DNA of 64,000 bases from contig JBLDXI010000055.1 of the NCBI GenBank assembly GCA_047495785.1, positions 124,001 through 188,000 of the forward strand, given 5' to 3'. The notes under the pieces were generated by a model that did no database searches, was not told the DNA's origin, and worked only from the letters and a program-made list of their open reading frames with translations. Source of the DNA: Lepidodermella squamata. Taxonomy: Eukaryota > Gastrotricha. The first letter of the stretch is position 1. Every line of letters begins with the position of its first letter. This document shows positions 1-12,203 of this stretch, in pieces. Made by a program: the position numbers and the translations under genes.

Positions 1-505
1 GTTGTTTATTATTTTAAACACAGCCGGCTCGAGTATGGATGTGCGATTCTGCTATACAAAAGCATATCTCCATGATATTAAGCCTGCCTTTTTCAATAAA
101 AATTGCCGCCCAGAACAAATAAAATATGGGCGCTGTAGTATGGGAACCTGGACGATGCACCTGCAATCGACATTCTAGAGAGCACCCATAAATATTAACT
201 TCGTTCGTTCTTTACATCATCTAACAAATAGTTTCACCGAAAGGTATGACGGTGCTCAGATGAGAAGTAATCTATATATACCTATAGGGTGATTTTTCTG
301 TGTTCAAATTCTAAAATTCTGACGGTATGCCTTAGTGCAAACACACTTGATTAATCGGAAGCGAAAGTTCATATAGGCGGTCCATTATTCTTCCTGGAAA
401 CGAAAGCACGGACAGCATTTTTCGCGTGCAGAGGTGTAGTTCAGCCTTAAAGCGTCCGAATTTTCATGCTTTGATTTTAAACTTTAAATATTTTTTTAGC
501 TGCTT

Positions 506-2085
506 ATGAAGTTTGAAGACAGTTGCGATTACCCGCAACAACCGCGGAAGAGATCGCAATCGGTTCCATCAAATTTCGAATTACCTACAATCAGCACCGA
601 GTTCCGACTTAGGCGCCTACAGAGTATATCCATAAATGTACTCGAAACTCATGGCAATTCCATCAATGAGTTATCTGACATGGGAGAAGCTGCAGCGATA
701 CTCAACTCATCTGATGAAGAAGAGGCAGCTGAAATTCGCCAGTTGATTCTGCAACAAAACCAAATTATGGCAGAGAATATATTCCGAGTACCACATAAAT
801 GCCCTGTTTCCAGCGAGGACGACCCTCTTGCCGGAATTTTCAAGTACAAACCGTCATGTTGCGCAATGCGTGATTATATGGACATGCCCCCTGATCTACC
901 TGCCCACGATTTGAGGCGAAGATTAACCCAATACGGACTACGGCTTCACACGTATCACATGCAATCCGAAGTTCAGCTCGACAACATAGCGGCCGAATAT
1001 TGGCTAGAGACTGAGAAGCCTATCGACCGAGACGCTTTTTGCAAGCTGCTAAAAGCGACAACTCAGCATACCGACCAGGATAAAGTTCAATGGTGCTTCG
1101 ATAGCTGCTCTGTATGCCTGGCTGATTTTCGTTTCGTTCGAAAGCCTTCGTGTTGTGAAAGCGGAATCTGCCAGATTTGCTGGCAGAATTTCGTTAGAAA
1201 CTCAGCGAAATCTTCAATGCTAACCTACCAAATAACGGGGCTATACAACCTACGATGCTACAACTGTGATAAACTTGTGCCTTATAGCGAAGCTCTCGGC
1301 TGCACTGAGCCGGAAGACATGGTCTTAATACGGCCGAGAAATTCCGAGGGAACCTGGTCAGCACGTTGCCCGGTTTGTCTGAAATTAGCTCCACCTGTGA
1401 TAGCGAACAGTATTGTTCAAACGCCGAAAAGCCGGCGTTTCTCCGTCATCGCCCGATCTGATCTGCGGAAATCGCCTAAATCTGCTGAATCTTTGACACT
1501 CGTTAAAAAGCAGAGGCGAAAGAAAGGTGGCCATCCGTATGCTTGCGACCGATGTGGCAATGTCTACTGCCGTCTTTGTGGTAACTCCAATCATGCAACA
1601 ATGTCATGCGATCAGGTAACAGCAACTGAGGCCGGCCTGATTCAATGGTCCAAACAAAAGGGAGAGTTTTTGAATCCAGATTTCCCGGTTTGTTCACCCT
1701 CTAAACTATGATAGAGAGTGATGTTTTCTTTTTTCAGAACGCTCGGCATTGCCCTTTTTGCGGTATTATGGTGAGTCATTCAGGCGGCTGCCCTCATATG
1801 AAATGTCCTTGCGGGAAAGAATTTTGCTACGCCTGTGGTCATAAATACTACAACCTGCCGTTCCTACGCAGCCATTCGACTTCGAAGCTTCTACCACTAA
1901 TTTCATGCCCGAAGAGATGGAAATCAAAACACCAGCGTCGACTGGTTCATTGCGCTGTTTCAATGGGACTGATTCTCGGGGCAGGTCCCCTTCTCATAGG
2001 ACTTTCGCCTATCGTCTTGCCTGCAGCGCTGACTTATTACTTGGTGAAGAAACATAAAGACAGGAAAAACAGCATTGTTTTTTGA
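506..2085 (+). CDS. RNF217-like RBR E3 ubiquitin ligase, tandem copy A
   Basis: Two exons, 506-1687 and 1738-2085, joined in phase 0, give 509 residues. Seen: RING1 with the CxxC...CC...CxxCW...CxxC pattern from residue 201 (CSVC) to about 266; an IBR at about 285-370 ending CRLCGNSNH; a RING2 from C399 (CPFC) with GGCPHM and CPCG..FCYACG; and a C-terminal hydrophobic segment at about 470-496 followed by KKHKDRK. The order, the CC variant of RING1 and the single C-terminal membrane helix match RNF217-type RBR ligases. In RBR enzymes the cysteine of GGCxH accepts ubiquitin from the E2, here C412. The first 200 residues are low-complexity plus a conserved block (DDPLAGI...CC) shared by all four copies. 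A TTTTTTTAG acceptor lies 6 nt before the ATG, so a 5' UTR intron or a trans-spliced leader is possible. AATAAA follows at 2168. The substrate is unknown. Confidence 0.85.
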
Positions 2086-3381
2086 ATAATTATATTGCGG
2101 TATAAAAGCTGTTCAAATTACAATTATTACAAAGTAATTTCGCTTCCAGGTGACATATAAAAATTGTAATAAACAAGAATTAATGAAGAGGTGGCACGCG
2201 ATATTATACTGCGTAATGCGCAGAGCTACGTTTTTTTATACATGTCCTGTATAATTTTCTGCTCTATTCTAAAACGACAGTCTGGCTTCCTACTGCCCTC
2301 GGGACACGTGTTGCCTGTATAATAATGACCAAGAAAAAGAAACAATCCGCCATTATCTATATTGCAGTTCGTGTAAACGTGTCGATTTTAAATATTGGTT
2401 TACACTCCGCTGGACGCGAAATATTCACCTCATAGCCGCCTAATATAATGTAAAAAAAATTGCGTGTTAAATAGCTGCGACAATTGCGATGGGTATAATG
2501 TATTGCAAGAGGAGCAGGTATAGTAGAAAAACCGTTTTTACGTTGCTAGTTGCCATATTGCAAGACAGGACCTGCGTTTTCTTGAGGTAATCAATCAATC
2601 ATTGCATAGAAAGGCCTAATCTCTATTATTTTCTTAGTATTGCGCACGTAGGCACTATATGACCTGGTAGTAGTGGGAGGCTAATATCATTTTCTTCTTA
2701 TCACTTCCCCAAAGGGCCGACTCATTGTTTGCGGAAAAAGTTCTGCTGCCCCAAAACCAACTATACCCAGAAGTAATAAATAAAAATCCGAGCGATATTA
2801 TATTACAAATTATTATAAAAGTGGCGTGGCATAAACAATGAATAATCGTGCACTTAACACGCCCATGCTTGACGGCAAATCTACCTCTATGTACACGCTT
2901 CATATTATTCAAGGTGAATCAGGGTCTGCGGCCAAGCAGGCGAGGCAAAGCAAGACCTCATTGGCCGGTGCGATAAAGAAAAATGTATCGCCGTGTTTAC
3001 TGAATAACTCCTACAATATATAACGCCCTTCTTCACTCGGCAGGCCAAGCTTTAAAAAAGTACGATACCCTTTTTTAATACCTGCGCTTCATATATAATA
3101 AATACGCTGTTGTTTTAGGTTCAACCGTGGCGGCATTCTTTTATGTACGCCTTGGCTTACCTGTCTACCACATATACCCATATAGTTTTCATACAAGAGT
3201 GGCGGCAATTGACATTTTAATTATCGCTCTCATGGCGCAAGTAAAAACGGGTATAAAATTGCTGCCAATTTTTTCGGATATTGCGCAAATCATTGCTCTT
3301 CAGGAAAGGCTTACTGACTTCAATCTCGATATTATTGCCTTTTAGATTATTATTATTTTTTATATTATTTTCTATCGGTTG
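2086..3381. other. intergenic, no gene recognised
   Basis: AT-rich spacer between RBR copies A and B. It holds the poly(A) signal of copy A. Short open frames at 2655-2912, 2838-3023 and 3127-3345 lack splice logic or family resemblance. An acceptor-like TTGTTTTAG near 3118 could belong to an untranslated exon of copy B. Confidence 0.5.
2168..2173 (+). terminator. AATAAA poly(A) signal of RBR copy A
   Basis: Canonical hexamer 83 nt after the stop codon of copy A. Confidence 0.6.
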
Positions 3382-5025
3382 ATGAGTTTCAGTCAATCGA
3401 TAAATGATCGCAGCAGTACTGGGCAGTGTGGTAGCTCTCCCGCAGAAAAACCTGCAGAAAATGAGCACAGTTCTACGATGAATAATGATATGGATTCAAC
3501 AATATCGCTGGAACTGAGCGAGGATCGAATCGTCATATCATTAATGACACCAAATTTCGTTAGCTCTCGGCTGCCTAGCGAACAGTCGAATTTTTCGCAG
3601 AGCTTCATCGTCAGCCATCAGTGCCATCCACATGACGAAGATCCACTGTGTGGAATTTTGAATGTAGCGAAAATTCCGAGAGTCGACGATTTTTGCTGTT
3701 TGCAACGGCAATTTTTCGTTGACATGGATCCCATTTTCAACGGCAAGAATATTAAATCTAATTCCGTCAATTACGCCGAATTTTTTACCCAATTCGGGCG
3801 GCGTTTAAATGAAATGGCGATTAACTACGGCAGCCGGAATCTGGTTGCGATGGTGCAGGAATATTGGATGTTACAGCTGCCTCGAACTAACTCGCCCGAT
3901 GTCCCACGAGACTTGACCGATTTTTTGGTCAACACGATGTTGGAAACTGACTCTGACGGCGTTGAATGGGCGTTTGATGAATGTTCAGTGTGCGCCGCTG
4001 CGTGCCGCTTTGTTCGAAAACCTCCATGTTGCCACAAATCAATCTGCCAACCGTGCTGGAAAAACTACGTCCAGATCACGGCGAGATCGTCTATTTCACT
4101 ACACGCTACGGGTGTCTACAACTTGCACTGCTTTTCGTGCGCGAAACTTGTACCGTTTAGCCAAGCCTTGGCTTGCACTGAACGCGACGATTTAGAGCTG
4201 ATTCGGCCGAAATTATTCGGCGCCACGTCGTCGACGCGTTGTTCGAACTGCTTGGAGCAAGCGCCGCCGCTTCTGAACACGGCGGTATCTACGGATCCGA
4301 AGAAACAAGCGGCGTTGTTGAAGAAGCTGCAAAAACAAAAAGGCGGCCACCCGCATACGTGTTCGAGGTGTGGTTACGCGTTTTGCAGGTTCTGCGGCGG
4401 TTCCAATCACCCGAAATTAACTTGCCAACAGCTTAACGAAACCGATGCGGGTTTACAGACATGGGTCAAACAAAAGAGTACCTATCGGCCAGAATTTACG
4501 GTGAGATTTTGATTTAATCATTCAATATTATATGTGCTGGAAATTCGTTGAAATCTTAATATCACCAGCCATCTTAATTTATTTATTTTTATCAATTTCT
4601 GTTTCTAGAATGGTCGAAGATGTCCTAAATGTAAAATTGCCGTGTCTCATGGTGGCGGTTGTTCGCACATGTCTTGCCCTTGCGGGGCAGAGTGGTGCTA
4701 TTTGTGCGGTCGGCGGTTTCTCCAACAGCTGACTTACTTCGAGTCGATTCACAGCAACTCGCCAATGCTACCTCTGATAAGCTGTCCGAAGCTTTGGAAA
4801 TCAAAAACTAAGCGCATAGTTGTTCATTCTCTTGTCGGTATAGGTAAGGGCAATTTATCGCAATTCAATTTCCGTCTTCTCAAATATGGTTTTTTTTCTA
4901 CAGGACTTGTAGTCGGTGTTGCCCCGGCGTTGATCGGCCTGAGCCCTATTGCTCTTTCTGCTTTGCTGACTTTACTAGCTGTTGAAAAATGCCGCAAGCT
5001 GTTGCGATATCACGGCATTATTTGA
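3382..5025 (+). CDS. RNF217-like RBR E3 ubiquitin ligase, tandem copy B
   Basis: Three exons, 3382-4500, 4609-4843 and 4904-5025 (phases 0 and 1), give 491 residues. I start at the ATG at 3382; the frame is open one codon further up only through a TTG. Same architecture as copy A: RING1 CSVC...PPCC...CQPCW...CFSC, an IBR with CRFCGGSNH, RING2 CPKC...GGGCSHM...CPCG..WCYLCG, and a C-terminal hydrophobic helix (about 25 residues before YHGII). The RING2 cysteine and the following histidine are kept, so the copy should be catalytically competent. The second intron, just before the membrane helix, sits where copies C and D also have one and copy A does not. A TTTCAG a few bases inside the coding start could be an alternative trans-splice or splice site, with the next ATG at 3478. 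Confidence 0.82.
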
Positions 5026-6714
5026 ATAATTTTCATGCAAAACCCTTTCATGCGCCATACATTTCTACGTCAGAAAATAAAATTATGATGGTTTTTCTTA
5101 GTCTTAGTATTTTTTCTTTAGTTCGATGTCAACGAATTGACTAAAATGCGAATGACTCAATTTTCGGGTTGATATGAGCTGTGGTAACAAATCGGGCCGA
5201 TCAGCTTTCTATAAGTAACGGATTGAGCCGATATATATGTGGTTTTTTGGCTCGCGACAAATCTTTTTTTGCTCCGCCGTCGATTAAATTATTCCGCGCA
5301 TTATTTGCGAAAAGGCGCTGCATTTATAATAGGTACACAATGAGAGCGCGCACAAGAAAACAAGGAAGTAGGAGACGCACAAAAAACATGGCGCTTATAC
5401 GCACGCGCTCATACGCAAGAGTTGTTGTAGTACAGCGAAAAAACGAAATACACGGAGAAAATAAGGCGAGACTAGAGCGATTCATCGATTTTTCGGGGCT
5501 CGCCAGTATATCATTATTATTGCATGTTGTGAGCACAACCTGCCAATATAGCTGCTACCCTCCACACGCTCTATTAGACTAAAAAGGCAAACGAATTTGC
5601 AAATTCAAATAGGTAGTCAGCTATAGGACACACTCTACCTGCGATGCTCCTTTGAAACACATCGGTGAAAGCGATCTATAAGCTACAAGGGCGAGCGACG
5701 TCGTGCGTATTTATACCCCGAAACTCTATGTAAAAGACGCAGCTACAATTTTTAAGAAATGACCTCTTTAGTACGGATAACGGCGGCATGCTCACACCCT
5801 GTCATCATCATCAGCAACTTCCTAGGTTCTAACAGAGCCATATAATTCAGTGCTCTTTCGCCTTGCTTCATTATAGCAATACTGTTATGATAGGTGTATT
5901 TTCTATTTTATCAAGTCTTGTACACGCAAAATGTATAACTCCCTCAGGATCGTCGATATATAAGCAAAAAATGATGCAATGTGTTTGCTTCATGTCCGCG
6001 TCTGCTTTAATACGATTCGCGAAAAAATAATAATATTATCATTACACACACACATCTGCGCCTCTATTTCATGCGCCGATTAAGCTGAGAATTTACCCGT
6101 ATATGCAATGTAGAGAGGAATAATCATTAAAAAAAGAGTCAATATACTCGTATGCATGAGCGCGCTCGCGTATCTCGCCAACGGCCGATCATCATCGCGT
6201 GTTAATCGCCGCGGCCTACGGATAATTCTGAACTGGACGCGCCAAGATTTTGTGCTATATACAGCTTTCATTCACCCACCTGTGCGTGTAGTTTTTTCAC
6301 GCGCTCTGCATATCATGATGTATAGCAAGCTTTTTTGCGCACCTGCAATAACATTGCAAGGCAAACGCTGCGTAAAATCTCTATCTTTTTTGAGGCAGAG
6401 CGCGCGAGAAATCTCAATAATAATAAACTGTGGTCATTTATACGATATTACCTCACCTGCTGAAATTCGCCTCACGCCTCCCTCCCCCTCGTGCGATGTT
6501 TTTGGCGGGGAAAAATATTATTATTATGTCTATTACTAATAATTGAAAAGCATGCCGCGCGTACTGCCCGCTCATTTTTTGTACATGCACCTGAAGAAGA
6601 CGACTCACTCTATTGCTTACCCATTAAACATACCGATTCTATTTAGTTGATTTGTTTTTGTTTCATGATAGAACTTTTTCTATTGTAGTAGCTTAGGCCC
6701 CTATTCAATAAACT
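5026..6714. other. intergenic, no gene recognised
   Basis: A 1.7 kb spacer between RBR copies B and C. Open frames of 133 residues (5181-5582) and 127 residues (6156-6539) are arginine-rich, have no homology I can see and no conserved neighbours, so I do not call them. AATAAA at 5076-5081 is the likely poly(A) signal of copy B. Confidence 0.5.
5076..5081 (+). terminator. AATAAA poly(A) signal of RBR copy B
   Basis: Hexamer 51 nt after the stop codon of copy B. Confidence 0.6.
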
Positions 6715-8426
6715 ATGCACACCTCTCTATCAATACTGCCCGATGTTGGCGCCGATCAACATCGCCTAACATGCCCTGCAAACGATCGATCGAGAAGTTT
6801 GCCTAACCTTACCTTGGCTCCGGCGTGTTTACAGCAGCTAGTTGATGGCGAAGACGAGGAATACGATGACAACGACAGCAGGACGACATTAGTACCAGCA
6901 GTTTTTCAACATTTTTCAATCAGCGACGGTTTAAATCGCCAGCGCTTCACCGGCAATCTATTCGACCTTAGTATTGATTTATATGAAGATTTCGGCGTCT
7001 TTCACCGGTGTTTCAATCATGATGACGATCCGTTTGTCGGGCTTTTACTCGACGAAGCGCCAGCCGTTGTTCGAAAGTGCTGTTCGATGCGAACTTTCCT
7101 GGATTTCGCGCACGACATTTTCGACGGCAACTCTCGCGTCGCCCACCTTAAAAACTGCCTAACCGCTTTCGGTGAGCAGCTACAGCGCATCAACGCTTTG
7201 ATTTACGAAATTGATATTCGAATATTGCTACACGATCATTGGAAATTGAAGGGTTATCTACTCGGCCCTGAGCCTTTGCGTGAATTCCTGCGAGAAACTG
7301 TACCGATGCATTGTGATGAAAATGGGGTTGAGTGGTTTTTCGACGAGTGTTCAGTATGTTTTGCCAAGTGTCGCTACGTCAAAAGGCCACCTTGTTGCCG
7401 TGCTAAAATTTGCCAGCCGTGTTGGACGGCTTACTTCACAAACTACAGCAAAACATCGTTGTCCCTTCTAGTAAATGGCGTCTACGATTTGCGGTGTTTT
7501 TCGTGCTCCGCCCTCGTGCCCTACGGGGAGACTATTTCAGCCACTAATCCTCGTGATATGCAGCTGATCAGGCCACATTTGTTCAGCTCGCGAGATGCAA
7601 CAACACGATGCCCGATATGCCTCAAGGCGCCGGAAGACGTGTCTCATAATAGCAATAGCGGTGCTACCTCAACATCAGCCAACGAAATGCTCGAGTTGAT
7701 GCAGATGAGTAGGATGAGCAAGGAGAAAAGCAGGCGAAAAGGTGGCCGGCCGGTGACTTGTGATCGATGTAACCACGTTTACTGCAGTCTTTGTGGCACG
7801 TCGAACCACCCGAAGGTGACATGTCACCAAATCACAGGCTCAGAAATCGGACTTCGGAAATGGACACGCGAAAAAAGTGCTGCGCGGCCTGATTTCCCGG
7901 TAATTGTTTTTCGCCAATTACAATCAGCAATCATCATTCAGTTCTACTAATACAAGCTTTAAACTGCTAATATTTTTCAGAATGGCCGCTTTTGTCCTGT
8001 TTGTCACATTCCTGTTTCGCACTCCGGTGGCTGTCCTCAAATGGTAATTTTATAGACTTTTTTACAATATTAGAAAAAAGCCTTGTTTTTTTAGGTTTGC
8101 CCTTGTGGTGCCGAATTTTGTTATTCATGCGGTAGAAAATATTGCAAAAGCCTTCCATATCTCTTGCCTGGCCATAAGAGCTCTCGCTTCGTGCCCATCA
8201 TCAGTTGCCCTAAATTGTGGAAATCTCAATCAAAGAGAATCGCAGTCCACACGCTCATTGGGCTTGGTCAGTTTTTTCTCATTAATATTCAGCCCCGAAT
8301 GATGCTTTGAATTTTTCAGGCATCATCGTCGGCATCGGTCCATTGGCTCTAGTGGCGTCGCCGTTAGTCATACCGGCAGCTGTGGGCTTCTACTTGATTG
8401 AACGTTCTCGTCGACGGTACCACTGA
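6715..8426 (+). CDS. RNF217-like RBR protein, tandem copy C, catalytic His replaced
   Basis: Four exons, 6715-7899, 7981-8043, 8095-8266 and 8320-8426 (phases 0, 0, 1), give 508 residues. RING1 (CSVC...PPCC...CQPCW...CFSC), the IBR (CSLCGTSNH) and RING2 (CPVC...CPCG..FCYSCG) are intact, and a hydrophobic C-terminal helix precedes a basic tail ending RRYH. The RING2 active-site motif reads GGCPQM instead of GGCPHM. In parkin and HHARI the histidine two residues after the catalytic cysteine belongs to the catalytic triad, so activity may be weakened or its mechanism changed. The change is a plain CAA codon at the last complete codon before the exon-ending ATG (8038-8043), not a frame or splicing artefact. 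The 63-nt exon carrying the active site is shared with copy D only. Confidence 0.83.
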
Positions 8427-8656
8427 CTAGAGCGCATCAGGACGAACGGATCTCTCAAGCGTCATTGAAAAATCAATCACTGTCTCACCAAAATTGTTAT
8501 GAAAAAACTGAGATGCAATTTCTGAATTTCTGTGAAGAGATCAATTTCAGTCAGTCGTGAAACAAAAATCAATAATAACAAGCCGATTTTTACGAGTAAC
8601 CTAACATCCTGTTCTTATTTTTAGGCAACCTTGAATTTTTATTTTCATGACATCTT

Positions 8657-10328
8657 ATGGCAACTGCTTCCTCACTGCCGTCGTCCTCGCTTGATTTGAG
8701 CAGTTTGGGGCAAACTAGCCACAACGATCTGAGCGATGGCGGCACTTCGGGAGATGAAAGCTTACAATCGGCTGGCAAACTTCACCGATGCTTGAGTTTG
8801 CCTATGCAATCTGGTGGCGTCCTCCGATTTCGGCCATTACCCTCGCTTCACCAGTCCACCTTAATCGGTCATTCGGACAAAACACCGTCATTGAAGAGCG
8901 AAGATTCGCGATATTTTGTCGATTTATTCGGCCGACTTCTGGCCCTCGTTCCTAACTTGCAGGAGTTCGAAATCACTTGCCCGCAGTGCTTGAAACATGA
9001 CGAAGATCCATTTGTCGGAATTTTGGATGAAACGGTGCTGCAGATTGCTTGCTGCCGATTACGAGCCTATCTCGACCTCGTTCCAACCTCTCAGCTATAT
9101 AAGAGTGCTTTCACACCGTACGGCCGGCAATTGAACCAAATAAATTCCCTATACGACGTCGATCTTCGAAGCCGATTGGGCGAACATTGGCGACGAAATT
9201 GGATAACGCTTGGCACGGAGGGTCTACACAAGTATTTACGTCGCTTTATTTCTCATACCGATGAGGAGGGTGTAACTTGGTGCTTCGGCGAGTGTCAAAT
9301 TTGTTACGCGCCATGCCGCTATGTTCGAAAACCGTCATGTTGCCGTCAATCGATTTGCCAGCCATGTTGGACCAGCTACGTCCGAGTCGTGGCTGAGGAG
9401 TCTTTTGTTACACTACAACTGACTGGAACTTACAATTTACACTGCTTCGCGTGTTCGAAATTTGTACCCTACAACGAAGCACTGGCATCGACTGAAACTG
9501 TTGATATGGTAAAAATAAAACCACCTGGGCAATTAATGGCGACTGCACGATGCCCGATTTGTCTCAATCCTGCGCCGCCGATTTACGACGAAAGGGCAAA
9601 AGAAAACGGATCGAACCAAATTGCTTTGGTCAAAAAATTGCGCAATAAGAAGGGCGGATTGCCGGTAACGTGTGAACGGTGTGGTCACATTTTTTGCGCT
9701 GTCTGCAGCACAGCTAGTCATCCTAAGATCTCGTGTGACCAGCTTATTACGACCGACGTCGGATTCCGGATGTGGACTAAGCAAAAAAGCTCAGTTCGAC
9801 CTCAATTTCCCGTATGCAAATTACCTCGAACTTTTAGAATTGTCTTAATTCCTCTCCTTTTCAGAATGGACGCTTTTGCCCTTCATGCGGCATTCCTGTG
9901 ACGCATTCTGGAGGCTGCCCACACATGGTGAGAGTTTGAAATAGTCCTGTTGAAAAATATTTCCAAGCTCGATTCGCTTTAGGTTTGCCCGTGTGGTGTC
10001 AATTTTTGTTACTCATGTGGTCAGAAGCATTACAACAAGCAATACGCTAGATTCTTGCCGAGCCATTCCGGTTCCAGGCTGATACCGATTGTTACTTGTC
10101 CCAAACTATGGAATTCTCAGCCAAAACGGATCCTTGTTCATTCGCTTATTAGTCTAGGTTTGTTGAAATCTCCTTATGTTCAAATTGAACATTATTTGTC
10201 ATTCTTTGATTACAGGACTTTTGGTTGGAGTGGGGCCTGTGGTGCTGGCAATGTCGCCGATCGCTTTTCCCATTCTGCTCACTTTATATTTTGTGAAAAA
10301 GATGAAACGACGGAAAAGGCTTACCTGA
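8657..10328 (+). CDS. RNF217-like RBR E3 ubiquitin ligase, tandem copy D
   Basis: Four exons, 8657-9811, 9865-9927, 9983-10157 and 10216-10328, give 501 residues. RING1 CQIC...PSCC...CQPCW...CFAC, IBR CAVCSTASH, RING2 CPSC...GGCPHM...CPCG..FCYSCG, then a hydrophobic helix and a KKMKRRKRLT tail. Both catalytic cysteine and histidine are present. Exon sizes match copy C almost exactly (63-nt third-from-last exon), so C and D are the closest pair. Only 230 nt separate it from the stop of copy C, and a TTTTTAG acceptor sits about 30 nt before the start. An out-of-frame ATG at 8647 opens a 15-codon upstream frame that overlaps the true start and could dampen translation. Confidence 0.83.
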
Positions 10329-10777
10329 ACTGAATTAATCTATTCCTCTCCTTGAATTTTCCGCGACAATGCTCCTGTGATATATACTTGACGTAGTTTC
10401 TGGGGAGATAGCAAGTGCCGAATTTCAGTCATATTTTTTCATCAAAATCCGAATCGATAGACTCACCTATTTTCTACAATAGAAAATTAGCTGTGCGTGA
10501 ATGAATGTTTGTGCGAATGTAGAGAAATCTCTATAAAAGCTGACAAAATACTTTCCGGTTTTGATCACTCGTTTTTTAGCTGTAGTGTGTATCGTTCCGT
10601 ACTGCAGACAAAAATGAGATGCTGCTTTTTACAGTGTGGTATTTTTCACTATATGAACTCCATGACATGCGAAACTCATTTGCATAACAACTCGATGGAT
10701 TCAAATAAAAGAAGACTCAATTTTTTTTACCGAAAATTACTGACTTTTTATTGCACAAGGCATTCAAAAAACATGAG
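10329..10777. other. convergent spacer
   Basis: 3' ends of RBR copy D (+) and the JmjC gene (-) face each other here. The 94-residue open frame at 10497-10781 shows no family resemblance and overlaps the likely 3' UTRs. Nothing else seen. Confidence 0.5.
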
Positions 10778-12147
10778 CTAGAGCTCTTCAGGGTGACTAG
10801 AGGAAGAAACAAAACTGTCACTGAGCATTATCTCGTCATTATAAAGCGAACATTGAGCCGAGTAAAAATCGCTGAACAGTTGTCGGGACACATGTAAAAG
10901 CCAGATGATTGCCGAATGACTTAGGCGAAGCAATTCTTCACGACTTGCATTGGAATCGTGGTCGAGATCAACTAGCTGCTCGAAAAAATTACGAACGGTT
11001 GATTTCAACAACTCAAACTGCTCAAATTTGGGAGACCAATCACGAGGCAGCAGGTGTTCGAGCGTTATTTCAACAAAATTTCCTTGGCTCACCAACTTGC
11101 TGAAGGTATCGGATTTTTTTAGCAGAGCATTGATCAAATTGTTAACATCTCGATTAGTCGCTACTGCTACGGGAGCGATTTGATCGAACAGCGGGTAGCA
11201 TTCTGGTCTATCGACATCCAATGGGTAAAACCAGAAAGAAATCGCAATCGATCGATCAGCCGTGTCGATTTGATGAAGCCAATGAAAAGGAATGTATAAA
11301 CAATCACCAGCATTCAGAGTCGTTTTTGAGAATCGTCTCGACTTGAGAACTTCGTACTTGACAGGGTCCACCCTAAAATAATTAAATGATGTATTCGGTA
11401 ATAACATTTAGCGAATTATGATTTACATGTCAACATCAATCGAAGAATGAAGTCCGATAGGGTTAATATCTAGCGAAAATCGACCATCAACAGGATTCAA
11501 CAGTAAGACCTCTTTCGAGCCAGTCAGGAGACAAAATACATTTTCCATATCGTCGTAATGCAGATGCGACTTGGTACCACCGGCTGACATCCAAATAGTC
11601 TTTGAAAAAAAAGCAATTAAACAACTGACATTTCATTAGGCAAAATGCTTACAATGGCAGGGAAATCAGCCAATTTTACGTCCCCTGAGCTTGCGTTGCA
11701 ATATTTGGCCATGAACTGTGGAACTTCTACATCTCCACTGTTCATAAGACTCGCTGGCAAATTATCGACAAGATACCAGTCGTTTGATCGATAGCCTTGA
11801 ATGAATTCAGCCATACTTAAGCTCAAGGTTTGTTTTTGCTCTCGTCGTTCTTTTTTGCCGATTTCAACATTGCATCGCGTATTAGACGAAGCTGTTGACT
11901 CGATAAGGTATTCGTCGGTCCACTTGGCAAGTGCTGGCCACGAGGCAACGGCTCCTCGGAAGACGAACGGCTTTTTGCAGAAGGCTTGCCGCCAAAAAGT
12001 TTCGGCAGCTTCCGCAACGTCAGAGAAATTCGCTTCATCTCTCAGATCAGCGGTCCTATCTCGCACGAAATCTCTCAAATTCACAGCAGACGAGTGATGA
12101 AGAAAACACAATACAACGAGTAAAATCTCTATAGGGCTGTTTATCAT
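10778..12147 (-). CDS. secreted or ER-lumenal JmjC-domain oxygenase with EF-hand
   Basis: Three exons (12147-11653, 11599-11427, 11372-10778) give 420 residues. A hydrophobic N-terminus (ILLVVLCFL) ending near ..SSA looks like a signal peptide. The JmjC fold carries the full Fe(II)/2-oxoglutarate set: HYDD (HxD) in exon 2, the lysine in TGSKEV, and the distal histidine in IPFHWLHQI. It resembles the FIH/JMJD7/JMJD8 group rather than the nuclear histone demethylases; I cannot name the orthologue. About 50 residues before the end, DLDHDSNASREE fits an EF-hand loop (D1, D3, D5, N7, S9, E12). The C-terminus HPEEL is close to KDEL-type retrieval signals but not canonical. It begins 56 nt after the last base of the CIAO1 stop codon on the same strand; a TTCTAG acceptor and a three-codon upstream frame lie just before the ATG. 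Confidence 0.78.
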
Positions 12148-12203
12148 TCACGAGCCCATCGAGGACCTAGAAGAATAAAGAAATAACAAGTTTCGCGTTA
12201 ATT

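Noticed and set aside
1-505. An exon of a gene to the left of RBR copy A
   Set aside because: No frame with a recognisable product; treated as promoter and leader of copy A, with an acceptor at 498-499.
5181-6539. Two open frames of 133 and 127 residues between RBR copies B and C
   Set aside because: Arg-rich, low-complexity, no splice signals used, no family resemblance.
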